64,000 bases of DNA from a bacterium (GCA_028716845.1 JAQUPF010000010.1:1-64000); one strand, 5' to 3'. Shown: positions 34,713 to 43,666, numbered from the stretch's first letter. Made by a program: numbers and translations. The notes: generated from the sequence alone by a model not told the origin.

Positions 34713-37030
34713 GCGGGGAGCGGCGGTTCAGCGAGGTCGGCCGGGAGCGCCGGCGGATCGACGGGATCGGCCTCGTCACCGGCGCGGCCCTCTACACCGA
34801 CGACCACGACATGCCGGGCATGCTCGCCGCGAAGGTGCTCCGGAGCCCGCACGCCCACGCCCGCATCGTCTCGATCGACGCCTCGAGGGCGCGCGCGCTG
34901 GCGGGGGTGCGCGCGGCGCTCACCTGGGAGGACGTGCCGCGCGTCGCCTTCACCGGCGCCGGCCAGGGGTGCCCCGAGCCGTCGCCGTACGACAAGTTCA
35001 TTCTCGATCGCAAGGTCCGGTTCGTGGGCGACGAGGTCGCCGCGGTCGCCGCCGAGACGAGCGAGATCGCCGAGAAGGCCCTCACCCTCATCCGGGTGGA
35101 GTACGAGCCGCTCGAGCCGATCTTCGACCCGCGCGAGTCGATGCGGCCCGGCGCGCCGGTCATCCACGACGAGCCCGAGTGGGAGATCCCCATCCCGGTG
35201 GAGATGGACCCGAGGCGGAACCTCTGCGGCAGGGCGGACGTCACCATCGGGGACATGGCGCGGGGATTCGCCGAGGCGGACCTCGTCCTCGAGGCCGAGT
35301 ACGAGAACCAGTACGCCCAGCACGTCGCCAACGAGCCGCACATCACGATCAGCTGGCTCGACGCGCAGAACAGGCTGGTCATCCTCTCCTCGACCCAGGT
35401 GCCGTTCCACGTCCGTCGGATCGTCGCCCGGGCCCTCCAAATCCCGGTGAAGCGCATCCGGGTGATCAAGCCGAGGATCGGCGGCGGCTTCGGCTCCAAG
35501 CAGGACATCGTCACCGAGCCGATCTGCGCGGCCCTCACCCTCGCCACCGGCAGGCCGGTCCGGCTCCAGCTCACCCGCGAGGAGGTGTTCGCCTCGAGCC
35601 GCACGCGCCACCCGACCAGCACCCGGCTCAAGACCGGCATCCGGCGGGACGGCGCCCTCACGGCCATCGAGATGGAGTGCCTCCAGACGGCCGGCCCGTA
35701 CGGCACGCACGGCCTCACCGTCCTGACGAACACCGGCTCGAAGATCCTGCCGCTCTTCCGCTGCCCGAACGTCCGCTTCAACGCATGGAGCGTCTACACG
35801 AACCAGTCGCAGGGAGGGGCCTACCGCGGCTACGGGGGGACGCAGTCCGGCCTCGCGGTGAACATCCAGATGGACGAGATGGCGCGCGCCATCGGGATGG
35901 ATCCCCCCGACCTCTACCGGAAGCTCCACATCAGGGAGGGGGAGGGATCGCCGGTCTTCGAGGCGCTCGGCGAGGGGGCCGAGGGGCACGCGATGACCAT
36001 CGGGTCCTGCGGCCTCGCCTCGTGCATCGACATCGCCGTCCGGGAGAGCGGGTGGGCGGGCAAACGGAACAGGCCGGGGGAGGGGCGGTTCAGGCGCGGG
36101 ATCGGCATGGCGGTCATGATGCAGGGCTCCTCCATTCCGAAGATCGACATGGCCTCCTGCTCGATCAAGATGAACGAGGACGGCTCCTTCAACCTCCTCT
36201 GCGGCGCCACCGACATCGGCACCGGCTCCGACACCGTGATGGCCAAGATCGCCGCCGAGGTCCTCGGCGTCCGGACGGACGACGTCATCGTCCACTCCTC
36301 GGACACCGACCTGACGCCGTTCGACGTCGGCGCCTACGCCTCGAGCACGACCTACCTGTCCGGGATGGCGGCGATGCGGTGCGCGGAGAAGGTGGCGGCG
36401 CAGATACGGGCGGTGGCCGCCGAGATGCTCGAGGAGGCGGCGGACGGCATCGCCCTCCGGGACGGGAAGGCGGTCGGGGCGGGGGGCGAGGTGACGCTCG
36501 CCCGGGTGGGGTCGCGGAGCCTCTACGAGAAGGACCAGCACCAGATCGCGGCGTTCGCCTCGGCCTTCTCCGACCAGTCGCCGCCGCCGTTCTCCGCGCA
36601 CACCGCCGAGGTGGAGGTGGACACGGAGACCGGGCTGGTGCGGGTCGTGCGGTACGTCACCGCCACCGACTGCGGCGTGGCGGTCAACCCGCTCCTCGCC
36701 GAGGGGCAGGCGGAGGGGGCCGCCCTCAACGGCATCAGCTACGCCCTGAGCGAGCGGTACATCTACAACGCGAAGGGACGGCTCCTCAACGCCTCGTTCG
36801 GCACCTACGGCGTCTACTTCATGAAGGACCTGCCGGAGATGCGCACCTTCCTCGTGCCGACGTACGAGCCGTCCGGGCCGTTCGGCGCCAAGTCGATCGC
36901 CGAGGTCTGCATCAACGGCCCCTGCCCGGCCATCTCGAACGCGATCTTCGACGCGGTCGGCCTCCGTCTCCGGAGGCCCCCCTACACGCCCGAGACCGTC
37001 TGGCGGGCCCTCCGATCCCAGACCCCATAG
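34709..37030 (+). CDS. Molybdenum hydroxylase catalytic (large) subunit
   Basis: The 773-residue molybdopterin subunit hydroxylates an unknown substrate with water. Visible motifs are TGAALYTDDHDMPGML at the N-terminus, IGGGFGSKQD, QGGAYRGYGGTQ at the substrate site, DIGTGSDTVMAKIAAEVLG, and GPFGAKSIAE with the catalytic Glu near the C-terminus. AYRGYGG is unlike the AYxCSFR loop of CO dehydrogenase form I, so CO is an unlikely substrate. Xanthine-, aldehyde- or hydroxybenzoyl-CoA-type chemistry remains possible. The cofactor is probably the molybdopterin cytosine dinucleotide form. A transposase gene follows 91 bases later. Confidence 0.9.
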   Translation: MSGERRFSEVGRERRRIDGIGLVTGAALYTDDHDMPGMLAAKVLRSPHAHARIVSIDASRARALAGVRAALTWEDVPRVAFTGAGQGCPEPSPYDKFILDRKVRFVGDEVAAVAAETSEIAEKALTLIRVEYEPLEPIFDPRESMRPGAPVIHDEPEWEIPIPVEMDPRRNLCGRADVTIGDMARGFAEADLVLEAEYENQYAQHVANEPHITISWLDAQNRLVILSSTQVPFHVRRIVARALQIPVKRIRVIKPRIGGGFGSKQDIVTEPICAALTLATGRPVRLQLTREEVFASSRTRHPTSTRLKTGIRRDGALTAIEMECLQTAGPYGTHGLTVLTNTGSKILPLFRCPNVRFNAWSVYTNQSQGGAYRGYGGTQSGLAVNIQMDEMARAIGMDPPDLYRKLHIREGEGSPVFEALGEGAEGHAMTIGSCGLASCIDIAVRESGWAGKRNRPGEGRFRRGIGMAVMMQGSSIPKIDMASCSIKMNEDGSFNLLCGATDIGTGSDTVMAKIAAEVLGVRTDDVIVHSSDTDLTPFDVGAYASSTTYLSGMAAMRCAEKVAAQIRAVAAEMLEEAADGIALRDGKAVGAGGEVTLARVGSRSLYEKDQHQIAAFASAFSDQSPPPFSAHTAEVEVDTETGLVRVVRYVTATDCGVAVNPLLAEGQAEGAALNGISYALSERYIYNAKGRLLNASFGTYGVYFMKDLPEMRTFLVPTYEPSGPFGAKSIAEVCINGPCPAISNAIFDAVGLRLRRPPYTPETVWRALRSQTP

Positions 37031-37074
37031 ATTGTACCCATATGGCCCAAAAGGACGATTATATTGACCCCAAA

Positions 37075-37095
37075 ATTCCACCTCGTAGGTGGAAT
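37075..37095 (+). repeat. Perfect hairpin at the left edge of the transposase element
   Basis: ATTCCACCT (37075-37083) pairs perfectly with AGGTGGAAT (37087-37095) across a CGT loop. Its reverse complement matches 37789-37806 over 18 bases. The surrounding 37031-37110 region is AT-richer than the flanking genes. Confidence 0.8.
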
Positions 37096-37121
37096 CGAGA
37101 TCCGGGAGAACCATCGTGCAG

Positions 37122-37820
37122 ATGAGGAAGGATCCGCTTGTCGAAGGGTGTGTCTATCACGTCTTCAGCAGAGGCATCATGGATCTGAAGATCTTCAGCG
37201 CGCGGGCCGAATTTGCCCGGATGCTGGAGGCGATGCGCTATTACCAGCGCGATGTCGCCAAGATCAAGCTATCGAGGTATCTCAGACTGCAAGCGGAGGC
37301 CCTGTCCTTCCTCCGGCGGAGGATGCGGGCGGCGGAGGGAGGGGGATTGCGTTTTGTTTCGATTATCTGTTACGCTCTCATGCCCACGCACATCCACTTC
37401 GTGCTCAAGCAGGTTGCGGAGGATGGCATTTCGATCTTCATGGCCAATCTCCTGAACAGTTACACGCGATATTTCAACACACGGCACGAGAGGAAGGGGA
37501 CCCTCTGGGAGGGCAGATTCAAGAGCGTGCTCGTCAGGACCCAGGCCCAGCTCCTTCACCTGACGAGGTACATCCATCTCAATCCCGTGACCGCGGGACT
37601 TGTCGAGAGGCCGGAGGAGTGGGCCGCCTCATCCTATCGCGAGTACCTGCGAATAGTGCCCGAAGGCAGGCGCATCTGCGATTATGGGAACCTCATCGAC
37701 ATGGGCCCGAGCAGCTACGCGAAGTTCGTCGAGGACAGGATAGGATATCAGCGCCAGCTGGCGAGGATACGGAAGCTGCTCCTGGAGCATTCCACCTACG
37801 AGGTGGTCTGTAGAAAGTAA
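37122..37820 (+). CDS. REP-associated Y1 (IS200-like) transposase
   Basis: This 232-residue single-strand transposase of the TnpA-REP/RAYT group has the HUH pair His90-x-His92 in ALMPTHIHFVL and the Tyr region NSYTRYFNTRHERKGTLWEGR (Tyr114 or Tyr117). The C-terminal HLTRYIHLNPVTAGLVERPEEWAASSYREY block is characteristic. I chose ATG 37122; the upstream GTG at 37089 lies inside the hairpin. A matching hairpin is built into its last codons. The gene is less GC-biased than its neighbours, which suggests transfer. It splits the molybdenum-hydroxylase genes from the MoaD-like gene. Confidence 0.9.
   Translation: MRKDPLVEGCVYHVFSRGIMDLKIFSARAEFARMLEAMRYYQRDVAKIKLSRYLRLQAEALSFLRRRMRAAEGGGLRFVSIICYALMPTHIHFVLKQVAEDGISIFMANLLNSYTRYFNTRHERKGTLWEGRFKSVLVRTQAQLLHLTRYIHLNPVTAGLVERPEEWAASSYREYLRIVPEGRRICDYGNLIDMGPSSYAKFVEDRIGYQRQLARIRKLLLEHSTYEVVCRK
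37789..37806 (+). repeat. Hairpin at the right edge of the transposase element
   Basis: CCACCT (37792-37797) pairs with AGGTGG (37801-37806) across an ACG loop. The 18 bases ATTCCACCTACGAGGTGG are the exact inverted copy of the left hairpin. The hairpin lies inside the last codons of the transposase gene. Confidence 0.8.
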
Positions 37821-38056
37821 TGAAAATCACTCTGGAGATGGTGGGGGCGATGCGGAAGCCGCTCGGCCAGGGGCCGGTCGAGGTCGAGACGGAGGAGGGG
37901 ACCACCGTCGAGCGGTTCATGACGGAACGGCTCGGCTACCGGTCCGAGCACGTGCCGCGCCTGAGCTACTTCATCGACGGCGAGGCCGCCCGCCCCTCCG
38001 CCGTCCTCACCGCCGGGTGCCGCCTCAGGATCCTCATGATCATCGGCGGGGGATGA
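37820..38056 (+). CDS. MoaD/ThiS-family ubiquitin-like sulfur carrier
   Basis: This 78-residue beta-grasp protein ends LRILMIIGGG, the Gly-rich C-terminus that is adenylated and thiocarboxylated in MoaD-type carriers. The ATG overlaps the transposase stop (TAATG), so its original upstream context was displaced. It may provide sulfur for molybdopterin or support maturation of the neighbouring molybdenum hydroxylase. One extra Gly after the usual GG end is unusual. Its last 17 bases overlap the end of the convergent large oxidoreductase gene. Confidence 0.7.
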   Translation: MKITLEMVGAMRKPLGQGPVEVETEEGTTVERFMTERLGYRSEHVPRLSYFIDGEAARPSAVLTAGCRLRILMIIGGG

Positions 38057-41000
38057 TGTTCTCCGGCCGGAAGAGCATGCCCCATATCTCCGCGTTCCCG
38101 TAGCCGCAGAGGGGCGGGAGCGCCCGCTCGAACCGCGCCTTCCCCCCGTCGAAGCGCGTCACCGTCCCCGCGCTCTCCGCCCAGCTCGCCGCCGGCAGGA
38201 CGACATGCGCGAGGCGGGCGATCGGGGAGGGGACGAGCGCCTGCGCGAGGACGAACGGCACCTTCCGGAGCGCCGCGGCCATCTCCCGGTCTCCCTCAGG
38301 CGCGGGCCCGAGGAAGAGGGCGGCCGTGATCCTCCCGCGCCGCATCGCGGCGAGCATTCCTTCCCGGTCCATCCCCCGCCAGGCCGGTATCCGGCAGCCC
38401 CATTCCCGTTCGAGCCGCCCGCGCGCGGCGGCGTCGGTCACCGGCTTCCGGCCGGGGAGGAGGAACGGCGAGACCCCCGCCTCGAGGAGTCCCCGGGCGT
38501 TGATCTCGGAATGGAGCCCCACGACCGCGCAGCCGTTCTTCCGGGCGAACCGGTGGAGGGACGCGACGGCGGCCGGGCCGATCGAGTCCCGGTCGAACAC
38601 GACGGCGGGCCGGCGGGCCCCGGCGATGAACGCCGCGGCGCGGCGGAGCGAGGCGGCCGGCCGCCGTCCGTCGAACGGGATGTGCGCCGAGGCGAGGGCG
38701 TCGAGCTTCGTCCCGGGGCGACCCGCGATCAGGAGGCGGGCCCCGCCCCGCACCGCCCGGATGACGGAGAGCAGGGCGACCCTGTCGGCCCGCATGGCGG
38801 CCGGCTCCACGAGGACGATCGCGTCGGCCGACTCCGAAGCGGAGAGGTCGGCGGGGGGGAGAGGCCGTTCGAGCATGCGCGCCGCCGGGACCGCGCCGGC
38901 GGACGGGCATATGTTGTTCGTCCCGAGGATGCAGCGGGCGATCCGCTGGGCCTCGTGCGCCTCCTCGTCGGTGCAGCGGGGCGAGACGAAGACGGCGATC
39001 TCCCTCGGGCGGAGCCCGGCGAGCCCCTCGCGCACGGCGGCGGCCGCCTCCTCCCACGTTATGCGGCCGCGCCGCCCGCGAATCCGGGGGAGGATGATCC
39101 GGTCGTCCGCGGAGAGGGGGGCGCAGCCGAAGCGGCCCCGCTCGCACAGGTTGCCGTTCCCGAGCGGCTCGACGGCGAGTATCCTGCCGCCGGCGACGCG
39201 GAGGGCGACGGGGCAGGCGTCGCCGCAGTTCCCGCAGGTCGTCTCGATCCGCTCGGCGAGGGCGTGGAGGCGGGCCGGGGCCGTCCGCCGCTCGATGAGC
39301 GCCCCCGTGGGGCAGGCGGTGAGGCACTGGCCGCACGACTCGCAGTCGGTGTCCTGGAGCGGCCTCCCGAACGGCGGGGCGACCTGCATGTCGAAGCCGC
39401 GCCCCTCGAAGCCCCATGCCCCGATCCCCTGGACCTCGAGGCAGACCCTGATGCAGCGCGCGCACTTGATGCACCGGTCGGGGTCGCGGATGATGTACGG
39501 GTGCCGGTCGTCGTTCTTCCAGCGCTTCGGCGGCGAGCCGAACCGGTTCAGCCCGACGCCGTACTCGACGGCGAGGTCGCGCAGCGTGCAGTCGCCCGCC
39601 TTCTCGCAGCCGCACTCCATGCAGCGGTAGGCCTCCCGGAGGGCGTCCTCCTCCGGAAGCGTCCGCTCCGCCTCGCTGAAATCCCGCCGCCGCTCCGCCG
39701 CCGGCAGCGCCGGGCAGGTCGCCCGCGGCAGCCGCTCCACCGAGGCGTACTCGGACGGGTCGATTGTCTCTCTGTCCCGGCGGGCGGGGCTCGCCGGTGC
39801 GGGGAGGGAGGCGGCGGCGCCGGTCCGGAGGAACGAGTCGATCGCGTGGGCGGCGCGCCGCCCGGCGGCGACGGCGGCCACGGCGATGTCCGGGCCGGTG
39901 ACGCAGTCGCCCGCGGCGAAGACCGCCGCGAGGCCCGTCTGGAGAGTGTCGTCGCGCGCGCCGATCCGTCCGCGCGGCGAGGGGGCGAGGCCCGTCCCGT
40001 CGAGGACCGAGGCGTCGACGGACTGGCCGATCGCCATGATCACCGTGTCGCAGGAGAGGAGGTGGTCGCCGCCCGGAACCGGCACGGGCGAGCGCCGCCC
40101 GCTCTCGTCCGGCGGGCCGAGCGCCATCCGCGCGCAGGCGATCTCGAGGCGGCCGTCGCGGCGGGCGATCCGGACGGGGAGCGTGAGGAAGCGGATCCCG
40201 ATCCCCTCCTCCTCCGCGGCGCGCACCTCCGCGGGGGCCGCGGGCATCTCGTCGCGCGATCGCCGGTAGACGATCGAAACGTCCGACGCCCCGAGCCGGA
40301 GCGCCGTCCGCGCCGCGTCCACGGCGGTGTCGCCGCCGCCGACGACGATGACCGAGCCGCGCACGACCCGCCGTTCCCCCGCGGCGACCGCGGCGAGGAA
40401 GTCGATGCCGCCCTCCACCCCCTCCAGCTCCTCCCCCTCGATTCCCATCGCGCGGTTGCGCTGCGCGCCGACCGCGAGGAGGACGGCGCCGTATCCCTCC
40501 CCGAACAGGCCGGTGACACCGTCGCCGCCGCCGACGGGGGATGCGCAGCGGATCTCCACGCCGAGCGACCGGATGAGGTCGATCTCCCCGTCGAGAACCT
40601 CCTTCGGCAGGCGGTACGCCGGGATGCCGTAGCGGAGCATCCCGCCCGGCCGCTCGCGCGCCTCGAGGATCGTGACCGCGTGCCCCCGGAGGGCGAGGAA
40701 GTAGGCGGCCGTGAGTCCCGCCGGACCCGAGCCGACCACCGCGACGCGCCTCCCCGTGGGCGCCTCCCTCGGCGGGACCGCCCGCGCGGGCGATCCCGCC
40801 TCCGCCGCGAAGCGCTTGAGCGAGCAGATGGAGGCGGGCTCGTCGACGAGGCCCCGCCTGCACGCCTCCTCGCACGGGTGCGGACAGATCCTCCCGATCG
40901 TCGCCGGGAGGGGCACCGTTTCCATGATGAGCCGGAGGGCGTCGTCGGGCCGCCGCTCGAGGAGGAGGCCGAGGTAGCCGCGGGCGTCGCAGCCGGCGGG

Positions 41001-41372
41001 GCAGGCGAGGAGGCAGGGGGGGAGGCAGTCGCCGCAGTGGTCCGAGAGGAGGAGCTCCAGGCAGAGCCGGCGGGCGGCGACGATCTCCTCGTCCGCGGTG
41101 ACGACCTCCATCCCCGCGCGCACCCTCGTCGCGCAGGCGGGGCTCAACCGGCGCCCTCCGTCCACCCGCACCGCGCAGATCCAGCAGGAGGCGTACGGCT
41201 CGAGCTTGCCGTCGTGGCAGAGCGTCGGGATGCGGACCCCCGCGCGCCGCGCGGCGTCGAGGATGGTCTCGCCGGGTCGCGCCGCGACGTTCCTGCCGTC
41301 GACGGTGATGGAGACGGCGGTCCGAGCGGCCGCCCGGCCTCCGGATCCGATGTGCCTGCCTCGTGCGCCCAT
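38040..41372 (-). CDS. GltD/NfnB-like and NuoG-like fusion oxidoreductase
   Basis: The 1110-residue protein starts at ATG 41372; the much longer open frame covers nuoF. An N-terminal plant-type [2Fe-2S] domain (Cys52, 63, 66, 80) is followed by a GltD-type cysteine domain (about 113-183), an FAD site VVGSGPAGLTAAY (from 212) and a second nucleotide site VVGGGDTAVDAA. Next come two [4Fe-4S] ferredoxin motifs (CIKCARCIRVC, CESCGQCLTACP), a fourth-type cluster TTCGNCGDACP and a molybdopterin-oxidoreductase fold. The Cys/Sec of formate dehydrogenases is missing (TNNICPSAG), so the last domain is probably structural as in NuoG. Together with nuoE and nuoF it resembles StnABC-type electron-bifurcating transhydrogenases. 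Confidence 0.82.
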   Translation of the reverse strand: MGARGRHIGSGGRAAARTAVSITVDGRNVAARPGETILDAARRAGVRIPTLCHDGKLEPYASCWICAVRVDGGRRLSPACATRVRAGMEVVTADEEIVAARRLCLELLLSDHCGDCLPPCLLACPAGCDARGYLGLLLERRPDDALRLIMETVPLPATIGRICPHPCEEACRRGLVDEPASICSLKRFAAEAGSPARAVPPREAPTGRRVAVVGSGPAGLTAAYFLALRGHAVTILEARERPGGMLRYGIPAYRLPKEVLDGEIDLIRSLGVEIRCASPVGGGDGVTGLFGEGYGAVLLAVGAQRNRAMGIEGEELEGVEGGIDFLAAVAAGERRVVRGSVIVVGGGDTAVDAARTALRLGASDVSIVYRRSRDEMPAAPAEVRAAEEEGIGIRFLTLPVRIARRDGRLEIACARMALGPPDESGRRSPVPVPGGDHLLSCDTVIMAIGQSVDASVLDGTGLAPSPRGRIGARDDTLQTGLAAVFAAGDCVTGPDIAVAAVAAGRRAAHAIDSFLRTGAAASLPAPASPARRDRETIDPSEYASVERLPRATCPALPAAERRRDFSEAERTLPEEDALREAYRCMECGCEKAGDCTLRDLAVEYGVGLNRFGSPPKRWKNDDRHPYIIRDPDRCIKCARCIRVCLEVQGIGAWGFEGRGFDMQVAPPFGRPLQDTDCESCGQCLTACPTGALIERRTAPARLHALAERIETTCGNCGDACPVALRVAGGRILAVEPLGNGNLCERGRFGCAPLSADDRIILPRIRGRRGRITWEEAAAAVREGLAGLRPREIAVFVSPRCTDEEAHEAQRIARCILGTNNICPSAGAVPAARMLERPLPPADLSASESADAIVLVEPAAMRADRVALLSVIRAVRGGARLLIAGRPGTKLDALASAHIPFDGRRPAASLRRAAAFIAGARRPAVVFDRDSIGPAAVASLHRFARKNGCAVVGLHSEINARGLLEAGVSPFLLPGRKPVTDAAARGRLEREWGCRIPAWRGMDREGMLAAMRRGRITAALFLGPAPEGDREMAAALRKVPFVLAQALVPSPIARLAHVVLPAASWAESAGTVTRFDGGKARFERALPPLCGYGNAEIWGMLFRPENIIPRR

Positions 41373-41377
41373 GGCCG

Positions 41378-43162
41378 CTACTCCGCCGCGATCGCGTCCG
41401 CCGGGCACGCCTCGACGCAGAGCCCGCAGCGCGTGCAGCGGGCCTCGTCGATCAGGTGCGGCCGACCCTTCTCTCCGGCGACCGCCCCGACCGGGCAGAC
41501 GCGCGCGCACGCACCGCAGCCGGTGCAGCGGGACGGGTCGACCCGGTAGCGGAAGAGCGCCCGGCACTTCTTCGCCGGACACCTCCTGTCCCGGATGTGC
41601 GCCTCGTACTCCTCCCGGAAGAACCGGAGCGTCGTGAGGACGGGGTTCGGCGCCGTCTGACCGAGGCCGCAGAGGGAGGCGATCCCGACCGACCGGCCGA
41701 GCTCCTCGAGGAGATCGAGGTCGCCCTCCTCGGCGCGGCCGAGGGCGATCCGGTCCAGAATCTCGAGCATCCGCTTCGTCCCGACCCGGCAGAAGGTGCA
41801 CTTGCCGCACGACTCGTCCCGGGTGAAGGAGAGGAAGTAGCGGGCGATGTCCACCATGCAGGCCGACTCGTCGAGGACGATCATGCCGCCGGAGCCCATG
41901 ATCGCCCCGCTCTCCTTCAGCGACTCGTAGTCCACCGGGGTGTCGAAGCGCGACGCCGGCAGGCAGCCGCCCGAGGGGCCGCCGATCTGGACGGCCTTCA
42001 CCGGGAGGCCGGTCCCGGAGCCGCCGCCGATCTCCTCGATGATCTCCCGGAGGGTGATCCCCATCGGCACCTCCACGAGCCCCCCGCGGGCGACCTTCCC
42101 GGCGAGGGCGAACACCTTCGTCCCCCTGCTCCCCGGCGTCCCGATGGCGGCGTAGCGTTCCGCGCCATGCCGGACGATCCAGGGGACGTTCGCGAGCGTC
42201 TCCACGTTGTTGATGCAGGTCGGCATCCCCCGGAGGCCGCGCGCGGCGGGGAACGGCGGCCGCAGCCGCGGCATCCCGCGCCCGCCCTCGAGGGAGGCGA
42301 TGAGCGCGGTCTCCTCCCCGCAGACGAACGCCCCCGCCCCCTCCATGAGGGCGACGGAGAAGTCGAAGCCGCTCCCGAGGATGTCGCGGCCGAGGAGGCC
42401 GCGGCGCTCCGCCTGCCCGATCGCCGCCCGGAGGCGCCGCACCGCGAGCGGATACTCGGCCCGCACGTAGACGACGCCCCGCGACGCCCCGACCGCGTAG
42501 GCGGCGATCGCGAGGCCCTCGAGGACGGTGTGCGGGTCCCCCTCGAGGACGCTCCGGTCCATGAAGGCGCCCGGGTCCCCCTCGTCCGCGTTGCAGATGA
42601 CGTATTTCTCCGCCCCCGGCGATTCCCTCGTCCGGCGCCACTTCGCGCCGGTCGGGTATCCCGCGCCGCCGCGCCCGCGGAGGCCGGACGCCTCGACGCA
42701 CGCGATGACCGCCTCGGGGGAGCCCTCCGCGAGGACCGCGCGGAGCGCCTCGTAGCCGCCCATCGAGATGGCATCGTCGATCTCCTCAGGGTCGATGAAG
42801 CCGCAGTTGCGGAGGACGATCTTCTTCTGCTTGGCGAAGTAGGGAAGGGCGTGGAGGGGGGCGCGGTCGTCCGCCACGATCCATTCCCGGACCGGCTCGC
42901 CGCCGAGGAGGTGCCGCTCGACGATCCGCGCCGCCCGCTCAGGGGTGAGGTCGCCGTAGATCGTCGCGCCGCCGCCCGGCGGCGACACCTCGGCGAGGAC
43001 CTCCCGGTGGCACATGCCGACGCAGCCGGTGATCCGGATCGCGGCGGGGAGGCGCCGCCGGGCGATCTCCCGGCGGAACGCCTCGCGGACCGCCTCGGCC
43101 CCCGCCGCGACGCCGCAGGAGGACATCCCGACGGTCACCGTCCATCCCGGCCGCGCTCTCAC
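41378..43162 (-). CDS. NuoF/HydB-like NADH-binding flavoprotein
   Basis: The 594-residue protein starts at GTG 43162, overlapping the nuoE stop (GTGA). An N-terminal thioredoxin-like [2Fe-2S] domain (SSCG ... GCVGMCH) precedes the NADH site GRGGAGYPTG, the FMN site CNADEGDPGAFMDR and the [4Fe-4S] motif ESCGKCTFCRVG. It ends with two ferredoxin motifs CTGCGACARVCP and CTRCGLCVEACP. This HydB layout, with added N- and C-terminal domains, is found in bifurcating hydrogenases and transhydrogenases rather than in complex I. Five bases separate it from the large fusion gene. Confidence 0.93.
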   Translation of the reverse strand: MRARPGWTVTVGMSSCGVAAGAEAVREAFRREIARRRLPAAIRITGCVGMCHREVLAEVSPPGGGATIYGDLTPERAARIVERHLLGGEPVREWIVADDRAPLHALPYFAKQKKIVLRNCGFIDPEEIDDAISMGGYEALRAVLAEGSPEAVIACVEASGLRGRGGAGYPTGAKWRRTRESPGAEKYVICNADEGDPGAFMDRSVLEGDPHTVLEGLAIAAYAVGASRGVVYVRAEYPLAVRRLRAAIGQAERRGLLGRDILGSGFDFSVALMEGAGAFVCGEETALIASLEGGRGMPRLRPPFPAARGLRGMPTCINNVETLANVPWIVRHGAERYAAIGTPGSRGTKVFALAGKVARGGLVEVPMGITLREIIEEIGGGSGTGLPVKAVQIGGPSGGCLPASRFDTPVDYESLKESGAIMGSGGMIVLDESACMVDIARYFLSFTRDESCGKCTFCRVGTKRMLEILDRIALGRAEEGDLDLLEELGRSVGIASLCGLGQTAPNPVLTTLRFFREEYEAHIRDRRCPAKKCRALFRYRVDPSRCTGCGACARVCPVGAVAGEKGRPHLIDEARCTRCGLCVEACPADAIAAE

Positions 43163-43641
43163 CGCGCGCGCCTCCGCAGGACGGCCTTCGCCTTCGCGGG
43201 GGTCAGGCGCCCGTGCGCGGTCTCGCCCACCATCATGACGGGGGCGAGGCTGCAGCAGCCGAGGCAGGCGACGTTCCGGAGGGTGAAGAGGCCGTCGGGC
43301 GTCGTTCCGCCGGTCCTGATCCCGAGGGCGCCCTCGAGCGCCTCGGATATCCGCTCCGCCCCCGCCACGTGGCAGGCCGTCCCGTGGCAGACGGTGACGA
43401 GGTGCCTCCCCGCCGGCCGGAGACGGAACTGCCCGTAGAACGTGGCGACGCCGTAGACCTGCGCCGGGGAGAGCCGGAGGCGCCGCGCGATCCGGACGAG
43501 GGCCCGCTCCGGGAGGTAGCCGTACAGCCCCTGTGTCTTCTGGAGGAGGGGGATGAGGGATCCGCTCTCCTCCGCCCCCGAGAGGAGGCGGCGGAAGGCG
43601 GCATCCCGCGCGGCGTCCGATTTCGCGATCGTGCTCTTCAT
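43159..43641 (-). CDS. NuoE/HydC-like [2Fe-2S] thioredoxin-fold subunit
   Basis: The 160-residue protein holds one [2Fe-2S] cluster through Cys85, Cys90, Cys126 and Cys129 (VCHGTAC and CLGC). The N-terminal helical half contains LIPLLQKTQGLYGYLP and QVYGVATFYGQF, both typical of the family. ATG 43641 is preferred; a GTG ten codons upstream would extend it across the -10 region. It leads the minus-strand operon and relays electrons between NADH-FMN and the other subunits. Confidence 0.93.
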   Translation of the reverse strand: MKSTIAKSDAARDAAFRRLLSGAEESGSLIPLLQKTQGLYGYLPERALVRIARRLRLSPAQVYGVATFYGQFRLRPAGRHLVTVCHGTACHVAGAERISEALEGALGIRTGGTTPDGLFTLRNVACLGCCSLAPVMMVGETAHGRLTPAKAKAVLRRRAR

Positions 43642-43656
43642 GCGGCGTCGCCGTAC

Positions 43657-43666
43657 ATGGTACCAT
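43657..43666. promoter_or_regulatory. Palindromic ATGGTACCAT shared as -10 by two divergent genes
   Basis: The ten-base palindrome gives TGG-TACCAT on the plus strand (before the phosphodiesterase gene at 43710) and TGG-TACCAT on the minus strand (before nuoE at 43641). Good -35 boxes are missing on both sides. Confidence 0.4.

Noticed and set aside
33379-37030. Aerobic CO dehydrogenase (CoxMSL)
   Set aside because: The gene order fits, but the active-site loop is AYRGYGG and not AYxCSFR, so CO oxidation is not supported.
38040-41372. Formate dehydrogenase alpha subunit
   Set aside because: The catalytic Cys/Sec region is reduced to TNNICPSAG and the domain is short, more like NuoG.
38040-42701. 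A single 1553-residue minus-strand frame
   Set aside because: Its first 440 residues are another frame of nuoF. The real protein starts at 41372, where the ferredoxin domain begins.
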